Shown piece by piece: positions 38,072 to 47,486 of a stretch of DNA of 64,000 nt. Location: assembly GCA_046328575.1 (NCBI GenBank), contig JAXLWI010000020.1, positions 1-64,000 of the forward strand, read 5' to 3'. The translations under genes and the position numbers were made by a program. Every line of letters starts with the position of its first letter. Positions within the stretch are counted from its first letter, which is position 1. The DNA is from JAGOBP01 sp046328575. Lineage in GTDB: Bacteria > Chloroflexota > Anaerolineae > Fen-1058. A model generated the notes under the pieces. It was not told where the DNA came from, did no database searches, and worked only from the letters and a program-made list of their open reading frames with translations.

Positions 38072-39201
38072 ATGACCGATCACCTTCACTTCGAAACGCT
38101 CGCCATTCACGCCGGACAACAACCCGATCCCGCGACCGGCGCGGTGATGACGCCGATCTTTATCAGACCTCGACCTATAAAGTGGCGTCGGCGATCACAA
38201 AGGCTGGCGATTACGCCCGCACCGACAATCCCACGCGCACCGCACTGCAGAATTGTCTCGCTGCATTGGAAAACGCCGCACATGGTCTGTGCTTCTCGTC
38301 GGGCATGGCCGCTATCGACACATTGTTGCGACTCGTCAAACCCGGTCAGCACGTCCTCGCCGCCAACGATGTGTATGGCGGCACATATCGTTTGTTCGTG
38401 CGCGTCCTCAGCGAATACGGCTTGCAGTTCGATTGTGGACATGAGCGATCTCGATCAAGTACGCGCGGCGATCAAACCCCACACGCGATTGCGTGGGTGG
38501 AGACCCCAACGAACCCGCTACCCAAGACGCTGGCTGCCATTGCCGAGATCGCCCATCGAGCAGGCGCACATCTCGCGGTGGATAACACCTTTGCGTCGCC
38601 GTATCTGCAACAACCGATCAATCTCGGCGCCGACTTCGTGATCCATTCCACCACCAAATACATCGGCGGCCACAGCGACGTGGTGGGCGGCGCGATTCTC
38701 ACCAACGACGATGCCGCCTATGAGCGACTGAAGTTCCTGCAAAACGCGATCGGCGCGGTGCCTGGCCCGCAGGATTGTTTTCTGACCCTGCGCGGCGTGA
38801 AGACGCTGCCGCTGCGCATGGAGCGACACTCGTCGAACGCACAGAAAATCGCAGAGTTTCTAGCCGATCATCCCGGTGTGAAGAAAGTGCTGTATCCGGG
38901 TCTGGAGGATCATCCCAATCACGCCGTCGCAAAGAAACAGATGCGCTTGTATGGTGGTATGATCTCGTTCCTACCGGTGGGCAACGCTGAGACGGCCAAG
39001 CGCATCGCCGAGAAAACGAAACTATTCGCGTTGGCAGAATCACTCGGCGGCGTCGAATCGCTGATCGAGTTGCCCGCGCCGATGACGCACGCGTCTGTCG
39101 CCGGTTCACCGCTAGAAGTTGATCCGACGTTGATCCGGCTGTCCGTCGGCATCGAAAACGTTGACGATTTGATCGAAGATTTGAGACAGGCACTAGCGTG
39201 A
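38072..39201 (+). CDS. Cystathionine gamma-synthase/gamma-lyase (frameshifted near start)
   Basis: PLP enzyme of the Cys/Met metabolism family, about 376 residues when repaired. The first 33 residues (MTDHLHFETLAIHAGQQPDP) run to a frame change at about 38,160 (expected PIYQTSTYKVA). Between about 38,434 and 38,500 two compensating deletions garble roughly 25 residues. The rest is clean: TDNPTRTALQNCLAALE, AVDNTFASPYLQQPINLGAD, the PLP lysine in VIHSTTKYIGGHSDVVGG, and RLSVGIENVDDLIEDL. With the cystathionine beta-synthase 2.5 kb away it would complete transsulfuration from homocysteine to cysteine, favouring the lyase role; synthase activity cannot be excluded. The stop is the first TGA of a heptamer array. 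Confidence 0.88.
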
Positions 39202-39261
39202 CAAGTGACGAGTGACGAGTGACGCAAATCACTTTTCGCTCGTCACTCATCACTCATCAAG
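39199..39261. repeat. Heptanucleotide array at 3' end of cystathionine gamma-lyase gene
   Basis: Nine clear 7-mers: tgacaag, tgacgag, tgacgag, tgacgca, aatcact, tttcgct, cgtcact, catcact, catcaag. The second half is the reverse-complement type of the first, so the tract can form a hairpin. The gene's stop is the first TGA. Confidence 0.85.
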
Positions 39262-39271
39262 GAATCAACTC

Positions 39272-39448
39272 GTGTTATTCTCACCTGCTCTTCATGGCTC
39301 GGCCGGTATTCTTGACGAACTGCTTTTGTTCGGCGCGCCGCTCATCGTCGTGCTGATCATCCTCGTCATCAACAGTCGCCGCGCGCGCCAGCAACAACCG
39401 CCGCGCGAGCGCGAACGCACGCGCCCATCGAATGATGTGGAACATTGA
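39272..39448 (+). CDS. Small single-pass membrane protein
   Basis: A 58-residue protein from GTG 39272, preceded by an aagga site 8 bases upstream. One transmembrane helix (LFGAPLIVVLIILVINS) is followed by a basic, Gln/Arg-rich cytoplasmic tail (RRARQQQPPRERERTRP). The next gene begins 8 bases after its stop. Unknown function; possibly a small partner of the cation transporter. Confidence 0.55.
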   Translation: MLFSPALHGSAGILDELLLFGAPLIVVLIILVINSRRARQQQPPRERERTRPSNDVEH

Positions 39449-39456
39449 GGATCTGT

Positions 39457-40128
39457 ATGCAAACTGATCAACTTCTCAACTCAGACACACACCGTCGCTA
39501 CTTTCAATACGCCCTGCTCTTAAGCGCCTTCACCATCGCCGCGAATTTAGTGGAAGGCCTTGTCTCGACCTACTTCGGCTTTCGCGATGAAACACTGGCG
39601 CTGTTCGGCTTTGGCGTCGACAGTTTCATCGAAGTCATCTCGGCGGTGGGCATTGCCTACATGGTGCTGCGCATTCAGCGCAACCCTAATAGCCCGCGCG
39701 ATCGCTTCGAGGTCACGGCCTTACGCGTGACGGGCAGCAGTTTCTACTTACTGACCGCTGGGCTGATCATTTCCGTGATCGTCAACACGTTGCAAGGCCA
39801 ACGACCACAGACCACGCTATGGGGCATCGTCATCTCGCTGATCTCCATCTCGGTGATGACGGGCTTGGTCTACCTCAAATTGAAAGTGGGCCGCGCGTTG
39901 GACTCGCAGCCCATCATCGCCGACGCCAATTGCACTAAGGCCTGCATCTACATGTCGATTGTGCTGCTGATCGCCAGCCTTGCGTACGAAGTCCTGCACA
40001 TCGGTTTCTTGGACAGCCTCGGCGCGTTGGGCATCGCCTATTACGCCTTTCAAGAAGGCAAAGAAGCCTTCGAGAAGGCCGCGGGGAAAGAGACGTGCAG
40101 TTGTGGTGACGAGTGCTCAACGCACTGA
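39457..40128 (+). CDS. Cation transporter (CDF-like)
   Basis: Membrane protein of 223 residues with six predicted helices, related to cation diffusion facilitators. The metal-site helix reads LALFGFGVDSFIEVISAVGI, with the Asp expected in helix 2, and later VLHIGFLDSLGALGIAYYAF gives the helix-5 Asp. The cytoplasmic C-terminal domain of classic CDFs is replaced by a short tail with a Cys/His cluster (ETCSCGDECSTH). Start chosen at the ATG 5 bases after gagga. Probably exports divalent metal ions; the ion is unknown. Confidence 0.75.
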   Translation: MQTDQLLNSDTHRRYFQYALLLSAFTIAANLVEGLVSTYFGFRDETLALFGFGVDSFIEVISAVGIAYMVLRIQRNPNSPRDRFEVTALRVTGSSFYLLTAGLIISVIVNTLQGQRPQTTLWGIVISLISISVMTGLVYLKLKVGRALDSQPIIADANCTKACIYMSIVLLIASLAYEVLHIGFLDSLGALGIAYYAFQEGKEAFEKAAGKETCSCGDECSTH

Positions 40129-40146
40129 AGTTCATCGCATAAAAAT

Positions 40147-40183
40147 GAAAGAGCGCGAACAAGAACCGTTCGCGCTCTTTTTA
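40147..40183. terminator. Bidirectional rho-independent terminator
   Basis: Stem aaagagcgcgaac/gttcgcgctcttt with an 8-base loop, A-run on one side and tttt on the other, between convergent genes. Confidence 0.88.
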
Positions 40184-40214
40184 CTTCTCACTTGTCACGC
40201 AGCACTCGTCAACC
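40181..40214. repeat. Heptanucleotide array at decarboxylase 3' end
   Basis: Units ctcactt, gtcacgc, agcactc, gtcaacc; the minus-strand decarboxylase stop lies in the second unit. Confidence 0.6.
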
Positions 40215-41655
40215 GTCTACACTCCGCTTGCAACAACTCCCATGCTCGTGCGATGTGTTTTTCCTCTGTGCGGACGTTGCCAATCGCCAGATGGATCACA
40301 TAGCGATCGTTCAACTTCGTATGCGAAAGGAAGATGTCGCCGGTGGCGTTAACGGCGGTCAAGATCTGCTCGTTGAGCGCATTCCACCTGTCTGGCGGCA
40401 CACTCGCTGGGCAGGCGCGGAAGTTGATGGTGCTGAACGGCACAGGGGCCACCACTTCCCAATCGGGCGCGGCGCGTACCCAACTTTCAAACTGTTTTGC
40501 TAACGACAAATGCTCACGCAATCGCGCGATGATGCCCTCGACGCCGTACGTTCGCACCATGAACCAGAACTTCAATGCGCGGAAGCGTCGTCCCAACTGC
40601 ACGCCGTAATCCATGTAATTCTTCACAGCGTTGGCATCGCCCTCGTTAGTGCGCAGATATTCCGGCAGAATGCTGAAGGCGCGCTTGAGCGTGTCGACAT
40701 GGCGCGTATAGAAAGCCGAGAAATCAATCGGCGTGAACAGCCACTTGTGCGGATTCATCACGAAGGAGTCGGCGCGCTCGACGCCGTTCAACACCCACCG
40801 CATTTCCGGCACGACCGCAGCATTGCCGCCATACGCGCCATCGACATGTAGCCAGACCTTCTCGCGCTCACAGATATCGGCGATGGCCGGTACCGGATCG
40901 ATGCTGGTGGTCGACGTTGTCCCGACCGTCGCGCACGCGAAGAACGGCACGTAACCCGATCGGCGATCAGCCTCGATGGCCGCCGCCAGCCGATCGGGGC
41001 GCTGGCGAAACTCCGCATCTACTTCGATCTTGCGGACGTTGGCTTGACCAATGCCCAGCACTAGACCTGCTTTCTCGATCGATGAGTGCGATTGCTCGGA
41101 AGTGTACATGGTGAGGCGCGGCAAATCCGATCGGCCTGCCATGCCCTCCTCGCGAATGCGAAAATCCAATGCTTCTCGCGCGGCGGCGACAGCGATCATC
41201 GACGAGATCGATGCGGTGTCCATGATTACGCCTTCAAAGGACGTGGGCAAACCGACCATTTGTCGCAGCCAATTCAACACGACTTCTTCCAGTTCGGTCG
41301 CCGACGGTGAAGTGCGCCACAACATGCCATTAACGTTGAGGCCTGCCGTCAGTAGTTCACCGAGAATACCCGGCATCGAACCGGTAATGCCAAAATAAGC
41401 CATAAAACCCGGTTGATTCCAGTGGGTGATGCCAGGCAGAATGATCTCGTTGAAATCAGTCAGCACCGCATCAAACGCTTCGGGTGCTGTGGGGGGTGTC
41501 GCGGGCAACTGCCCCTTGATCTCGCCAGGCAGCACTTGCGACAACACGGGATAGCAATCATCGCGCTCCAGATAGTCGGCAATCCAATCGATGAGCTGTT
41601 TACCGTACTTGCGAAAGTCGGCGGCGGGCATGTCGCCAAGATGGGTGGTGGTCAT
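40195..41655 (-). CDS. PLP-dependent aromatic-L-amino-acid decarboxylase
   Basis: Group-II PLP decarboxylase of 486 residues, cytoplasmic. Signatures: ADFRKYGKQLIDWIADYLE at the start, TSPSATELEEVVLNWLRQMV, the cofactor-contacting WLHVDGAYGGNAAVVPEMRW and the Schiff-base lysine in SFVMNPHKWLF. It fits the dopa/tryptophan/tyrosine decarboxylase branch; the actual substrate cannot be read from sequence. Strong gaggag site upstream. It is separated from the cystathionine beta-synthase gene by a repeat tract of about 100 bases. Confidence 0.92.
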   Translation of the reverse strand: MTTTHLGDMPAADFRKYGKQLIDWIADYLERDDCYPVLSQVLPGEIKGQLPATPPTAPEAFDAVLTDFNEIILPGITHWNQPGFMAYFGITGSMPGILGELLTAGLNVNGMLWRTSPSATELEEVVLNWLRQMVGLPTSFEGVIMDTASISSMIAVAAAREALDFRIREEGMAGRSDLPRLTMYTSEQSHSSIEKAGLVLGIGQANVRKIEVDAEFRQRPDRLAAAIEADRRSGYVPFFACATVGTTSTTSIDPVPAIADICEREKVWLHVDGAYGGNAAVVPEMRWVLNGVERADSFVMNPHKWLFTPIDFSAFYTRHVDTLKRAFSILPEYLRTNEGDANAVKNYMDYGVQLGRRFRALKFWFMVRTYGVEGIIARLREHLSLAKQFESWVRAAPDWEVVAPVPFSTINFRACPASVPPDRWNALNEQILTAVNATGDIFLSHTKLNDRYVIHLAIGNVRTEEKHIARAWELLQAECRRLTSAA

Positions 41656-41668
41656 AGGTTCTCCTCAA

Positions 41669-41766
41669 TTGACACGCTGACAAGATGGCTTGATGACAGG
41701 ATGATGTGATAGTGTGCAAGATCATCGTGTCATCGTTTCATCTTGTCATCATGTCATCATTTCAGA
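41669..41766. repeat. 7/8-mer tandem array with inverted arms
   Basis: Repeating units such as tgtcatcg, tttcatct, tgtcatca, tgtcatca, and on the left tgacaaga, tgatgaca. Arms gacaagatg/catcttgtc make a large hairpin. The cystathionine beta-synthase stop (TGA at 41,757-41,759) lies in the array. Confidence 0.75.
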
Positions 41767-43163
41767 TGCACCGCCAGATAATCGATCAAATCGATCTTGG
41801 TGAGAATGCCGATCACTTGCTCGCCGTCAAGCACGATAACGGCTGGATTGGCACTGAATAGGCTCATGACCGATTCGAGGTGCATGTCAGGCGTGACAGT
41901 AGTGACCTGCCGATTGACGATCGGCGCGATGGAGTCTTCGGCGCTGGCGCTGGGCGTGGCCATCTGTGACAGCAACGTCGATTCGCTGATCATGCCCACG
42001 AGTTTGCCTTCGGTTAACACCGGCATTTGCGAGATGTCGTGAATCTTCATGCGCATTACGATCTCGCGCACCGGATCAGACGGCGACGCGGCGATCAGCG
42101 GACGGCGCACTTTGGTCTTTAGCACATCGGCAACACGCGCCTCACCCCAGGCCGATTCGAGGAAACCGTATTCGCGCATCCACTCGTCGTCGAAGACTTT
42201 GGACAAGTAGCGCGTGCCGGAATCGGGCAGGATGACCACCACAATATCATCGCGATCGAGTGATTGAACGATCGAGGATTTGAGCAACCCCGCTACGACC
42301 GAGCCAGACGAACCGCCGACGAACAGCCCTTCTTCTCGAACCAAGCGGCGCGTCATCAAGAACGATTCTTTATCGCTGACTTGCGTCACATCGTCAACTA
42401 CGCTCATGTCGGTGGCGCTGGGCAGAAAGTCTTCGCCGATGCCTTCGACTTTGTAGGTCTTCAGGAACGGTTCATCCGGCACACGCCCCATGCGCCATGT
42501 GTCATACAACAGCGACCCAACTGGATCGACGCCGATGATCTTGACGTCAGAATTTTGTTCTTTAAGATAACGCCCTGTGCCTGAAATCGTACCGCCCGTA
42601 CCCATGCCCGCGACGAAGGCTTTGATCTTGCCCGCGGTTTGCTGCCAGATTTCGGGGCCGGTGGAACGATAGTGCGCGAGAGGGTTTTCGGGATTGTGAT
42701 ACTGATTGGCGAGGATGCTGTTGGGCGTCTCGGCGACGATGCGCTTGCTGACATTGTAATACGATCGTGGATCGGTCGGCTCGACGGCGGTGGGCGTGAC
42801 GACCACGCGCGCTCCGAACGCGCGCAGCAAGCGCACTTTCTCGACGCTCATTTTGTCAGGCATGACGAAGATACACTTGTAGCCTTTGATGGCGGCGGCC
42901 AGCGCCAGACCTGTCCCGGTATTGCCGGAAGTGGCTTCGACGATTGTGCCGCCGGGTTTCAAGCGACCGTCGCGCTCGGCGGCTTCGATCATCGCCAACC
43001 CAATGCGGTCCTTTACTGAACCGCCCGGGTTGAGAAATTCCAGTTTGGCCAGCACCGTACAGTGGACCTGCGCGGTGACTTTGTGTAGGCGCACGAGCGG
43101 CGTATGACCGATCGTGTCGAGAATGGTATCAAAGTAAGTTGGTTGTGCATCGGATTGGGTCAT
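41757..43163 (-). CDS. Cystathionine beta-synthase
   Basis: Cytoplasmic PLP enzyme, 468 residues. The catalytic domain shows the PLP lysine in EFLNPGGSVKDRIGLAM, the phosphate loop TSGNTGTGLAL and GTGGTISGTGRYLK. Two C-terminal CBS domains (about 345-468; MKIHDISQMPVLTEGKLVGM and AVIVLDGEQVIGILTKIDL) would give nucleotide or AdoMet regulation, as in the eukaryotic-type enzyme. It condenses homocysteine with serine; it pairs with the nearby cystathionine gamma-lyase. Shine-Dalgarno gaggag 8 bases before the ATG. Confidence 0.93.
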   Translation of the reverse strand: MTQSDAQPTYFDTILDTIGHTPLVRLHKVTAQVHCTVLAKLEFLNPGGSVKDRIGLAMIEAAERDGRLKPGGTIVEATSGNTGTGLALAAAIKGYKCIFVMPDKMSVEKVRLLRAFGARVVVTPTAVEPTDPRSYYNVSKRIVAETPNSILANQYHNPENPLAHYRSTGPEIWQQTAGKIKAFVAGMGTGGTISGTGRYLKEQNSDVKIIGVDPVGSLLYDTWRMGRVPDEPFLKTYKVEGIGEDFLPSATDMSVVDDVTQVSDKESFLMTRRLVREEGLFVGGSSGSVVAGLLKSSIVQSLDRDDIVVVILPDSGTRYLSKVFDDEWMREYGFLESAWGEARVADVLKTKVRRPLIAASPSDPVREIVMRMKIHDISQMPVLTEGKLVGMISESTLLSQMATPSASAEDSIAPIVNRQVTTVTPDMHLESVMSLFSANPAVIVLDGEQVIGILTKIDLIDYLAVHLK

Positions 43164-43410
43164 AGGGGCTCCTCAGAGGCTAAGGATAGAAATTGGCGAT
43201 TGGACGGAACCAAACGGCCTGTATCTAACGTCTATCATCCAACTTCAAAGTCAGGTTACCATGAAAGAAAACCACTGTCAAAGATACGCAGATCTACCCT
43301 CCCGGGATCGGTTTCAGCCCCGGCTTTCGTTTGCCTTGCCTAGTGTTATGTGGTATTTTAGAAGCGCGGTCATTTAACGTGTGATTTCAGTTTGAACTAA
43401 GGAGCGTGCC

Positions 43411-44670
43411 ATGAGAACTCGTCGCATTGTCGTGCTGGTCGCCGTGATCGCCATGCTGCTGACGGCCTCCGCCAGCCTGGTGCAGGCGGCACCACTACGT
43501 GGCTGCCTCAAATATCATCAGGTTCAGCCCGGTGAGAATCTATTTCGGATCGGTTTGCAGTACAACATCACCGTCGATGTGTTGATGGCGGCCAACGGCA
43601 TTTCCAATCCGAATCTAGTCTATGCCGGCCAGTCGTTGTGCATCCCCGATGGCAAGGTCGCGCCGCCGCCGGTGCCGCAAACTGGCGGGTTCTACTATAC
43701 GATCAAAGTGGGTGACACCCTGAGCGCGATTGCCACCCGCTACGGCGTCTCGATCTATGCCATCATGCGCGCCAACAACATTGCCAATGCCAACTTCATC
43801 TATGCGGGCATGATCATCTGGATTCCGGGCAGCGGTGGCACGACACCCGGCGGCACCACCTATGCTCAATGGAAGGGCGAATACTTCAATAACGTCGATT
43901 TGTCGGGCACGCCGTCGTTGGTGCGCAATGACGCCAGTATCAACTTTAACTGGGGTCAAGGCTGGCCCAATCCCAAGCTCGCCGCCGATAACTTCTCGGT
44001 GCGCTGGACGCGGACCTTGCTCTTCAATGCCGGGACGTTCCGCTTCACCCTCAAGATGGATGACGGCGCACGCTTCTTCGTCGATAACGTCGTCGTGATC
44101 GATCAGTGGCACTCGGCCAGCGGCGCGACCTACACCGCCGATGTCACGCTCGGCACCGGCTATCACACGCTCCGATTGGAATACTACGAAGCCACCGGCA
44201 ATGCCTTCGTGAACTTGGGCTGGGTGCGCACGACAGGGCCAACGCCGGGTGCGACCCCCATCCCCGGCGCAACCGCGACGCCTTCGGCGACCAGCGGCGG
44301 CGCGTGGACCGGCTACTACTTCGGCAACATGTTCCTGGATGACCTGAAGTTTTCTCGCATTGACGCGGCCATTAACTTTGACTGGGGCCGCGGCACGGCG
44401 GGCGATAATATGCCCAAAGACTTGTGGTCGGCCCGGTGGGTCAGCACCCAGTATTTTGCTTCGGCAGGTGTCTACACCTTCAACGCCATCGTGGACGACG
44501 GCGTCCGCATCTACGTCGACGACAACTTGATCGTCAATGAGTGGTTCGATCATCCGGGTACTCAAGCCAAGGGTACAGCCAGTCTGACGGCCGGAGCGCA
44601 CACCGTTAAAGTTGAATACTACGATCGGGGTCGTGAGGCCAAGATCCAAGTCTGGTGGAACAAGCAGTAA
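43411..44670 (+). CDS. Secreted LysM-PA14 protein
   Basis: A 419-residue exported protein. The signal peptide (VVLVAVIAMLLTASASLVQA, cleavage after QAA) is followed by two LysM domains (about 34-77 and 94-136; QVQPGENLFRIGLQYNITVD and IKVGDTLSAIATRYGVSIYA) and, after Gly/Thr-rich linkers, two PA14-type beta domains (about 148-275 and 292-419; FTLKMDDGARFFVDNVVVID and FNAIVDDGVRIYVDDNLIVN). LysM should bind peptidoglycan or another GlcNAc polymer; PA14 usually binds sugars. The ATG follows an aaggagcgtgcc site. Likely a cell-surface or adhesion factor, next to the exopolysaccharide operon. Confidence 0.9.
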   Translation: MRTRRIVVLVAVIAMLLTASASLVQAAPLRGCLKYHQVQPGENLFRIGLQYNITVDVLMAANGISNPNLVYAGQSLCIPDGKVAPPPVPQTGGFYYTIKVGDTLSAIATRYGVSIYAIMRANNIANANFIYAGMIIWIPGSGGTTPGGTTYAQWKGEYFNNVDLSGTPSLVRNDASINFNWGQGWPNPKLAADNFSVRWTRTLLFNAGTFRFTLKMDDGARFFVDNVVVIDQWHSASGATYTADVTLGTGYHTLRLEYYEATGNAFVNLGWVRTTGPTPGATPIPGATATPSATSGGAWTGYYFGNMFLDDLKFSRIDAAINFDWGRGTAGDNMPKDLWSARWVSTQYFASAGVYTFNAIVDDGVRIYVDDNLIVNEWFDHPGTQAKGTASLTAGAHTVKVEYYDRGREAKIQVWWNKQ

Positions 44671-44689
44671 TTTAGTTCGGCTTCACCAT

Positions 44690-44721
44690 ACAGCCCGGCC
44701 CTCTGGTCGGGCTGTTTCTTT
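44690..44721 (+). terminator. Rho-independent terminator of the LysM-PA14 gene
   Basis: Stem acagcccggcc/ggtcgggctgt with a 4-base loop and a ttcttt tail, 20 bases after the stop. Confidence 0.85.
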
Positions 44722-44749
44722 GTCGGCGTCGCCGTTCAATGGCTGCCGC

Positions 44750-44778
44750 TGGTCAAGGCGCACAGGGGCAGTTATAAT
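44750..44778 (+). promoter_or_regulatory. Promoter of the exopolysaccharide operon
   Basis: TGGTCA (44750-44755), 17-base spacer, TATAAT (44773-44778), 31 bases before the first gene's ATG. Confidence 0.6.
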
Positions 44779-44808
44779 GGCGACAGTCCATTATCGTAAG
44801 GAATTGGT

Positions 44809-45771
44809 ATGACTCACATACTCATTACGGGCGGCGCCGGATTCATTGGCAGTCATTTGGCCGAGGCTCTGCTGGCGGCCGGGCATACGGTAGTTGCTAT
44901 CGACGATCTGTCCACTGGCCGCCTTGAGAATATCGCGCACCTGTTGAATCAACCGGCTTTCCAGTTCGTTAACGAGACCATTCACGACGAACTGGTGATG
45001 GATCGGCTCGTCGGTGAGTGCGATCTGATCTTTCATCTGGCCGCCGCCGTCGGCGTGGAATTGATCATCAAAGACCCCGTTCACACCATTGAGACCAACC
45101 TGCTGGGCAGCGAGATTGTGCTGCGGCTCGCGCGCCGCTATCGCCGCAAAGTGCTGATCGCGTCTACGTCCGAGGTGTACGGCAAAAGTAACGAACTGCC
45201 GTTTCGTGAAGACGCCGATCGGGTATACGGTTCGACCACGAAAAGCCGCTGGAGTTACGCCGAATCGAAAGCGATGGACGAGTTTCTGGCATTGGCCTAT
45301 CACCAGAAATATGATCTGCCCGTCGTGATCTGCCGCTTTTTCAACACCGTCGGCCCGCGCCAGACTGGGACGTACGGCATGGTGATTCCGCGCCTCGCCA
45401 AGCAAGCTGTGACAGGCCAACCGCTCAGCGTGCACGGCGATGGCCTGCAGTCTCGCTGCTTCTGCAATGTCAAAGATACTGTACGTGCCGTCATGGCGCT
45501 AAGTCAAGACCCGTGCGCGGTGGGCGAGATCTTCAACGTGGGCAGTCAGCACGAAGTCACGATCCTCGAATTAGCCCAGCGCATCATTGCCCGGGCGGGC
45601 AGCACGTCTGAGATCAAGTTGATCCCGTACGATCAAGCCTACGCCGCGGGCTTTGAAGATATGCGGCGGCGCGTGCCCAGCATCGATAAGATCAAGCGGC
45701 TGATCGGCTGGGAACCAACGATCGGGCTTGATCAAACCATCGACGAAGTGTTGGCCCAGTTCCGGGCGTGA
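44809..45771 (+). CDS. NAD-dependent nucleotide-sugar epimerase/dehydratase
   Basis: Extended SDR enzyme of 320 residues. TGGAGFIGSHLAEAL is the NAD-binding glycine motif, STSEVYGKS carries the catalytic Ser/Thr region and YAESKAMDE the catalytic Tyr and Lys. NTVGPRQTGTYGMVIPRL matches the UDP-glucose epimerase/UDP-glucuronate decarboxylase/GDP-mannose dehydratase group; the substrate is not decidable. First gene of the exopolysaccharide operon, with an aagga site before the ATG. Confidence 0.9.
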   Translation: MTHILITGGAGFIGSHLAEALLAAGHTVVAIDDLSTGRLENIAHLLNQPAFQFVNETIHDELVMDRLVGECDLIFHLAAAVGVELIIKDPVHTIETNLLGSEIVLRLARRYRRKVLIASTSEVYGKSNELPFREDADRVYGSTTKSRWSYAESKAMDEFLALAYHQKYDLPVVICRFFNTVGPRQTGTYGMVIPRLAKQAVTGQPLSVHGDGLQSRCFCNVKDTVRAVMALSQDPCAVGEIFNVGSQHEVTILELAQRIIARAGSTSEIKLIPYDQAYAAGFEDMRRRVPSIDKIKRLIGWEPTIGLDQTIDEVLAQFRA

Positions 45772-45773
45772 TC

Positions 45774-46055
45774 ATGATCGACTGGGCGGCAGTGGTGGCA
45801 AACTCACTGTGGATCAGCGGCAGCGCGCTGGCTTTGGCCGCCGCCAGTTACGCCAGTTGGCAGGCCAGCGTGACCCATCGCCGCTGGCGCGATGTGATCA
45901 GTGAGCGGAACTTTCGATTATGGCTCAACGGCGCAGCGATCCTGTTTGGTCTCGGTATGGCCGCCACCGCTCGATCGGGTTGGGAAACGATCGTGTGGCT
46001 GTTACTCATCGTTGCGTTTGGCGTGACTTTCGTTCGAGATCTTCGCAGAGGTTAA
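45774..46055 (+). CDS. Small membrane protein
   Basis: A 93-residue protein with two or three hydrophobic helices (SLWISGSALALAAASYASW, RLWLNGAAILFGLGMAAT, IVWLLLIVAFGVTFV). The ATG at 45774 is 3 bases after the epimerase stop; an overlapping GTG at 45768 is also possible. No family recognised. Part of the exopolysaccharide operon. Confidence 0.65.
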   Translation: MIDWAAVVANSLWISGSALALAAASYASWQASVTHRRWRDVISERNFRLWLNGAAILFGLGMAATARSGWETIVWLLLIVAFGVTFVRDLRRG

Positions 46056-46068
46056 GCGATCGCGCGGC

Positions 46069-47463
46069 ATGCTGAATCGGCTGAATCAACGACTCACGTT
46101 GTGGTTGTTTGCGGGCGATATGTTCTTGACGCTGGCGGCGCTGGTGCTGGCGCGACAAGTGCGTTTAGTGCTGCCGATCGGTATGCAGTTCAGCGTTGAA
46201 ACTGGCGAACCACTGACCTTCAACATCGGCGTGGAGTTTTACGCTCTGGTGCTGTTGGTCTGGGCCGCCGTGTTTGTGACGCTGCCGGTTTACAACAGCC
46301 GCCGTTCGCTGCATTCCAGCGGCGACGTGCAGGTTACACTCGTTGCGATTGGGTTTGCGATTCTGATCCTGGCCGGGTTGGCCTATTTCTTCTATCGCGA
46401 ACTATCGCGGGTGCTGTTTGTATACTTTGCCATCATCGATGCGACACTGCTGATTCTGTGGCGCAGTGTGTTGCGGGCGGCGCTGCGCGCGCAGCATGCC
46501 GCCTGGCCCAACAGCAAACGCCGCGTGTTGATTGTGGGTACGGGTCAACTGGCCGAAGAAGTCGCCACGCGCATTCATAGTTATGCGTGGACTGGCCTGG
46601 AGTTGATCGGTTTTCTGTCAGACACGCCCGATCCAGCGCTGACGCCCACATTGGGCGCACTCGACGACGCTGCGCACGTGGTTACGAATCAACGCATCGA
46701 CGAAGTGTTGATCGCCCTGCCGTTGCAGGCGCATCAAGAGTTAGTCGATCTGGTCGCGGACTTACAGCAGCATCCTGTCAGCGTGCGCGTCGTGCCCGAT
46801 TTGTTCGATCTGGCTTTCACGCGCACCGGCATTGAGGATATCGACGGCATCCCGATCGTCAGCCTGCGCGATCCGGTGTTGACGCCCATTCAGCGCATCG
46901 TCAAGCGACTGTTCGACATCATTGTGGCGACACTGGCCTTGATTGTCGGCGCGGCACCGATGCTGCTCATCGCCGTCGCCATCAAACGCGATTCGCCCGG
47001 TCCGGTGATCTTTAAGCAGCAGCGCGCGGGCGAAAACGGCCAGTTGTTTTGGATGCTCAAATTTCGCACGATGGTCGATCGGGCGGAGGCAGTACCCGAC
47101 GATCCAACGCACATCAAACGCCGCGACGACCCGCGCATTACGCGCGTCGGCCGCTGGCTGCGGCAATTCAGTTTGGACGAGTTACCGCAGTTGATCAATG
47201 TCCTGATCGGTGAAATGAGCCTGGTAGGTCCGCGGCCCGAACTGCCCTGGTTGGTGGAACGCTACGCGCCGTGGCAGCGCAAACGCTTCAACGTACCGCA
47301 AGGTATGACGGGCTGGTGGCAGATCAACGGGCGCAGCGAAAAACCGACTTTGGCAAAAACCCGCGATGACTTATACTATATTCAGAACTACTCATTACTA
47401 TTGGACATTATCATTTTGTGGCGCACGATCGGCGCTGTGATCCGGCGGCGCGGCGCATTCTAA
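46069..47463 (+). CDS. Exopolysaccharide initiating sugar transferase
   Basis: Polyprenyl-phosphate hexose-1-phosphate transferase, 464 residues (WbaP/ExoY family). N-terminal four helices, a central Rossmann-like CoA-binding-type domain (LIVGTGQLAEEVATRIHSYA), a fifth helix (IIVATLALIVGAAPMLLIAV) and the catalytic C-terminal domain: DSPGPVIFKQQRAGENGQLF, WMLKFRTM, DELPQLINVLIGEMSLVGPR and MTGWWQINGRSE. It attaches the first sugar phosphate to undecaprenyl phosphate at the inner membrane. Confidence 0.93.
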   Translation: MLNRLNQRLTLWLFAGDMFLTLAALVLARQVRLVLPIGMQFSVETGEPLTFNIGVEFYALVLLVWAAVFVTLPVYNSRRSLHSSGDVQVTLVAIGFAILILAGLAYFFYRELSRVLFVYFAIIDATLLILWRSVLRAALRAQHAAWPNSKRRVLIVGTGQLAEEVATRIHSYAWTGLELIGFLSDTPDPALTPTLGALDDAAHVVTNQRIDEVLIALPLQAHQELVDLVADLQQHPVSVRVVPDLFDLAFTRTGIEDIDGIPIVSLRDPVLTPIQRIVKRLFDIIVATLALIVGAAPMLLIAVAIKRDSPGPVIFKQQRAGENGQLFWMLKFRTMVDRAEAVPDDPTHIKRRDDPRITRVGRWLRQFSLDELPQLINVLIGEMSLVGPRPELPWLVERYAPWQRKRFNVPQGMTGWWQINGRSEKPTLAKTRDDLYYIQNYSLLLDIIILWRTIGAVIRRRGAF

Positions 47464-47486
47464 ACTTGGACGGCAAATCAATCATC

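Noticed and set aside
43615..44649. 344-codon minus-strand frame
   Set aside because: Antisense shadow of the LysM-PA14 gene.
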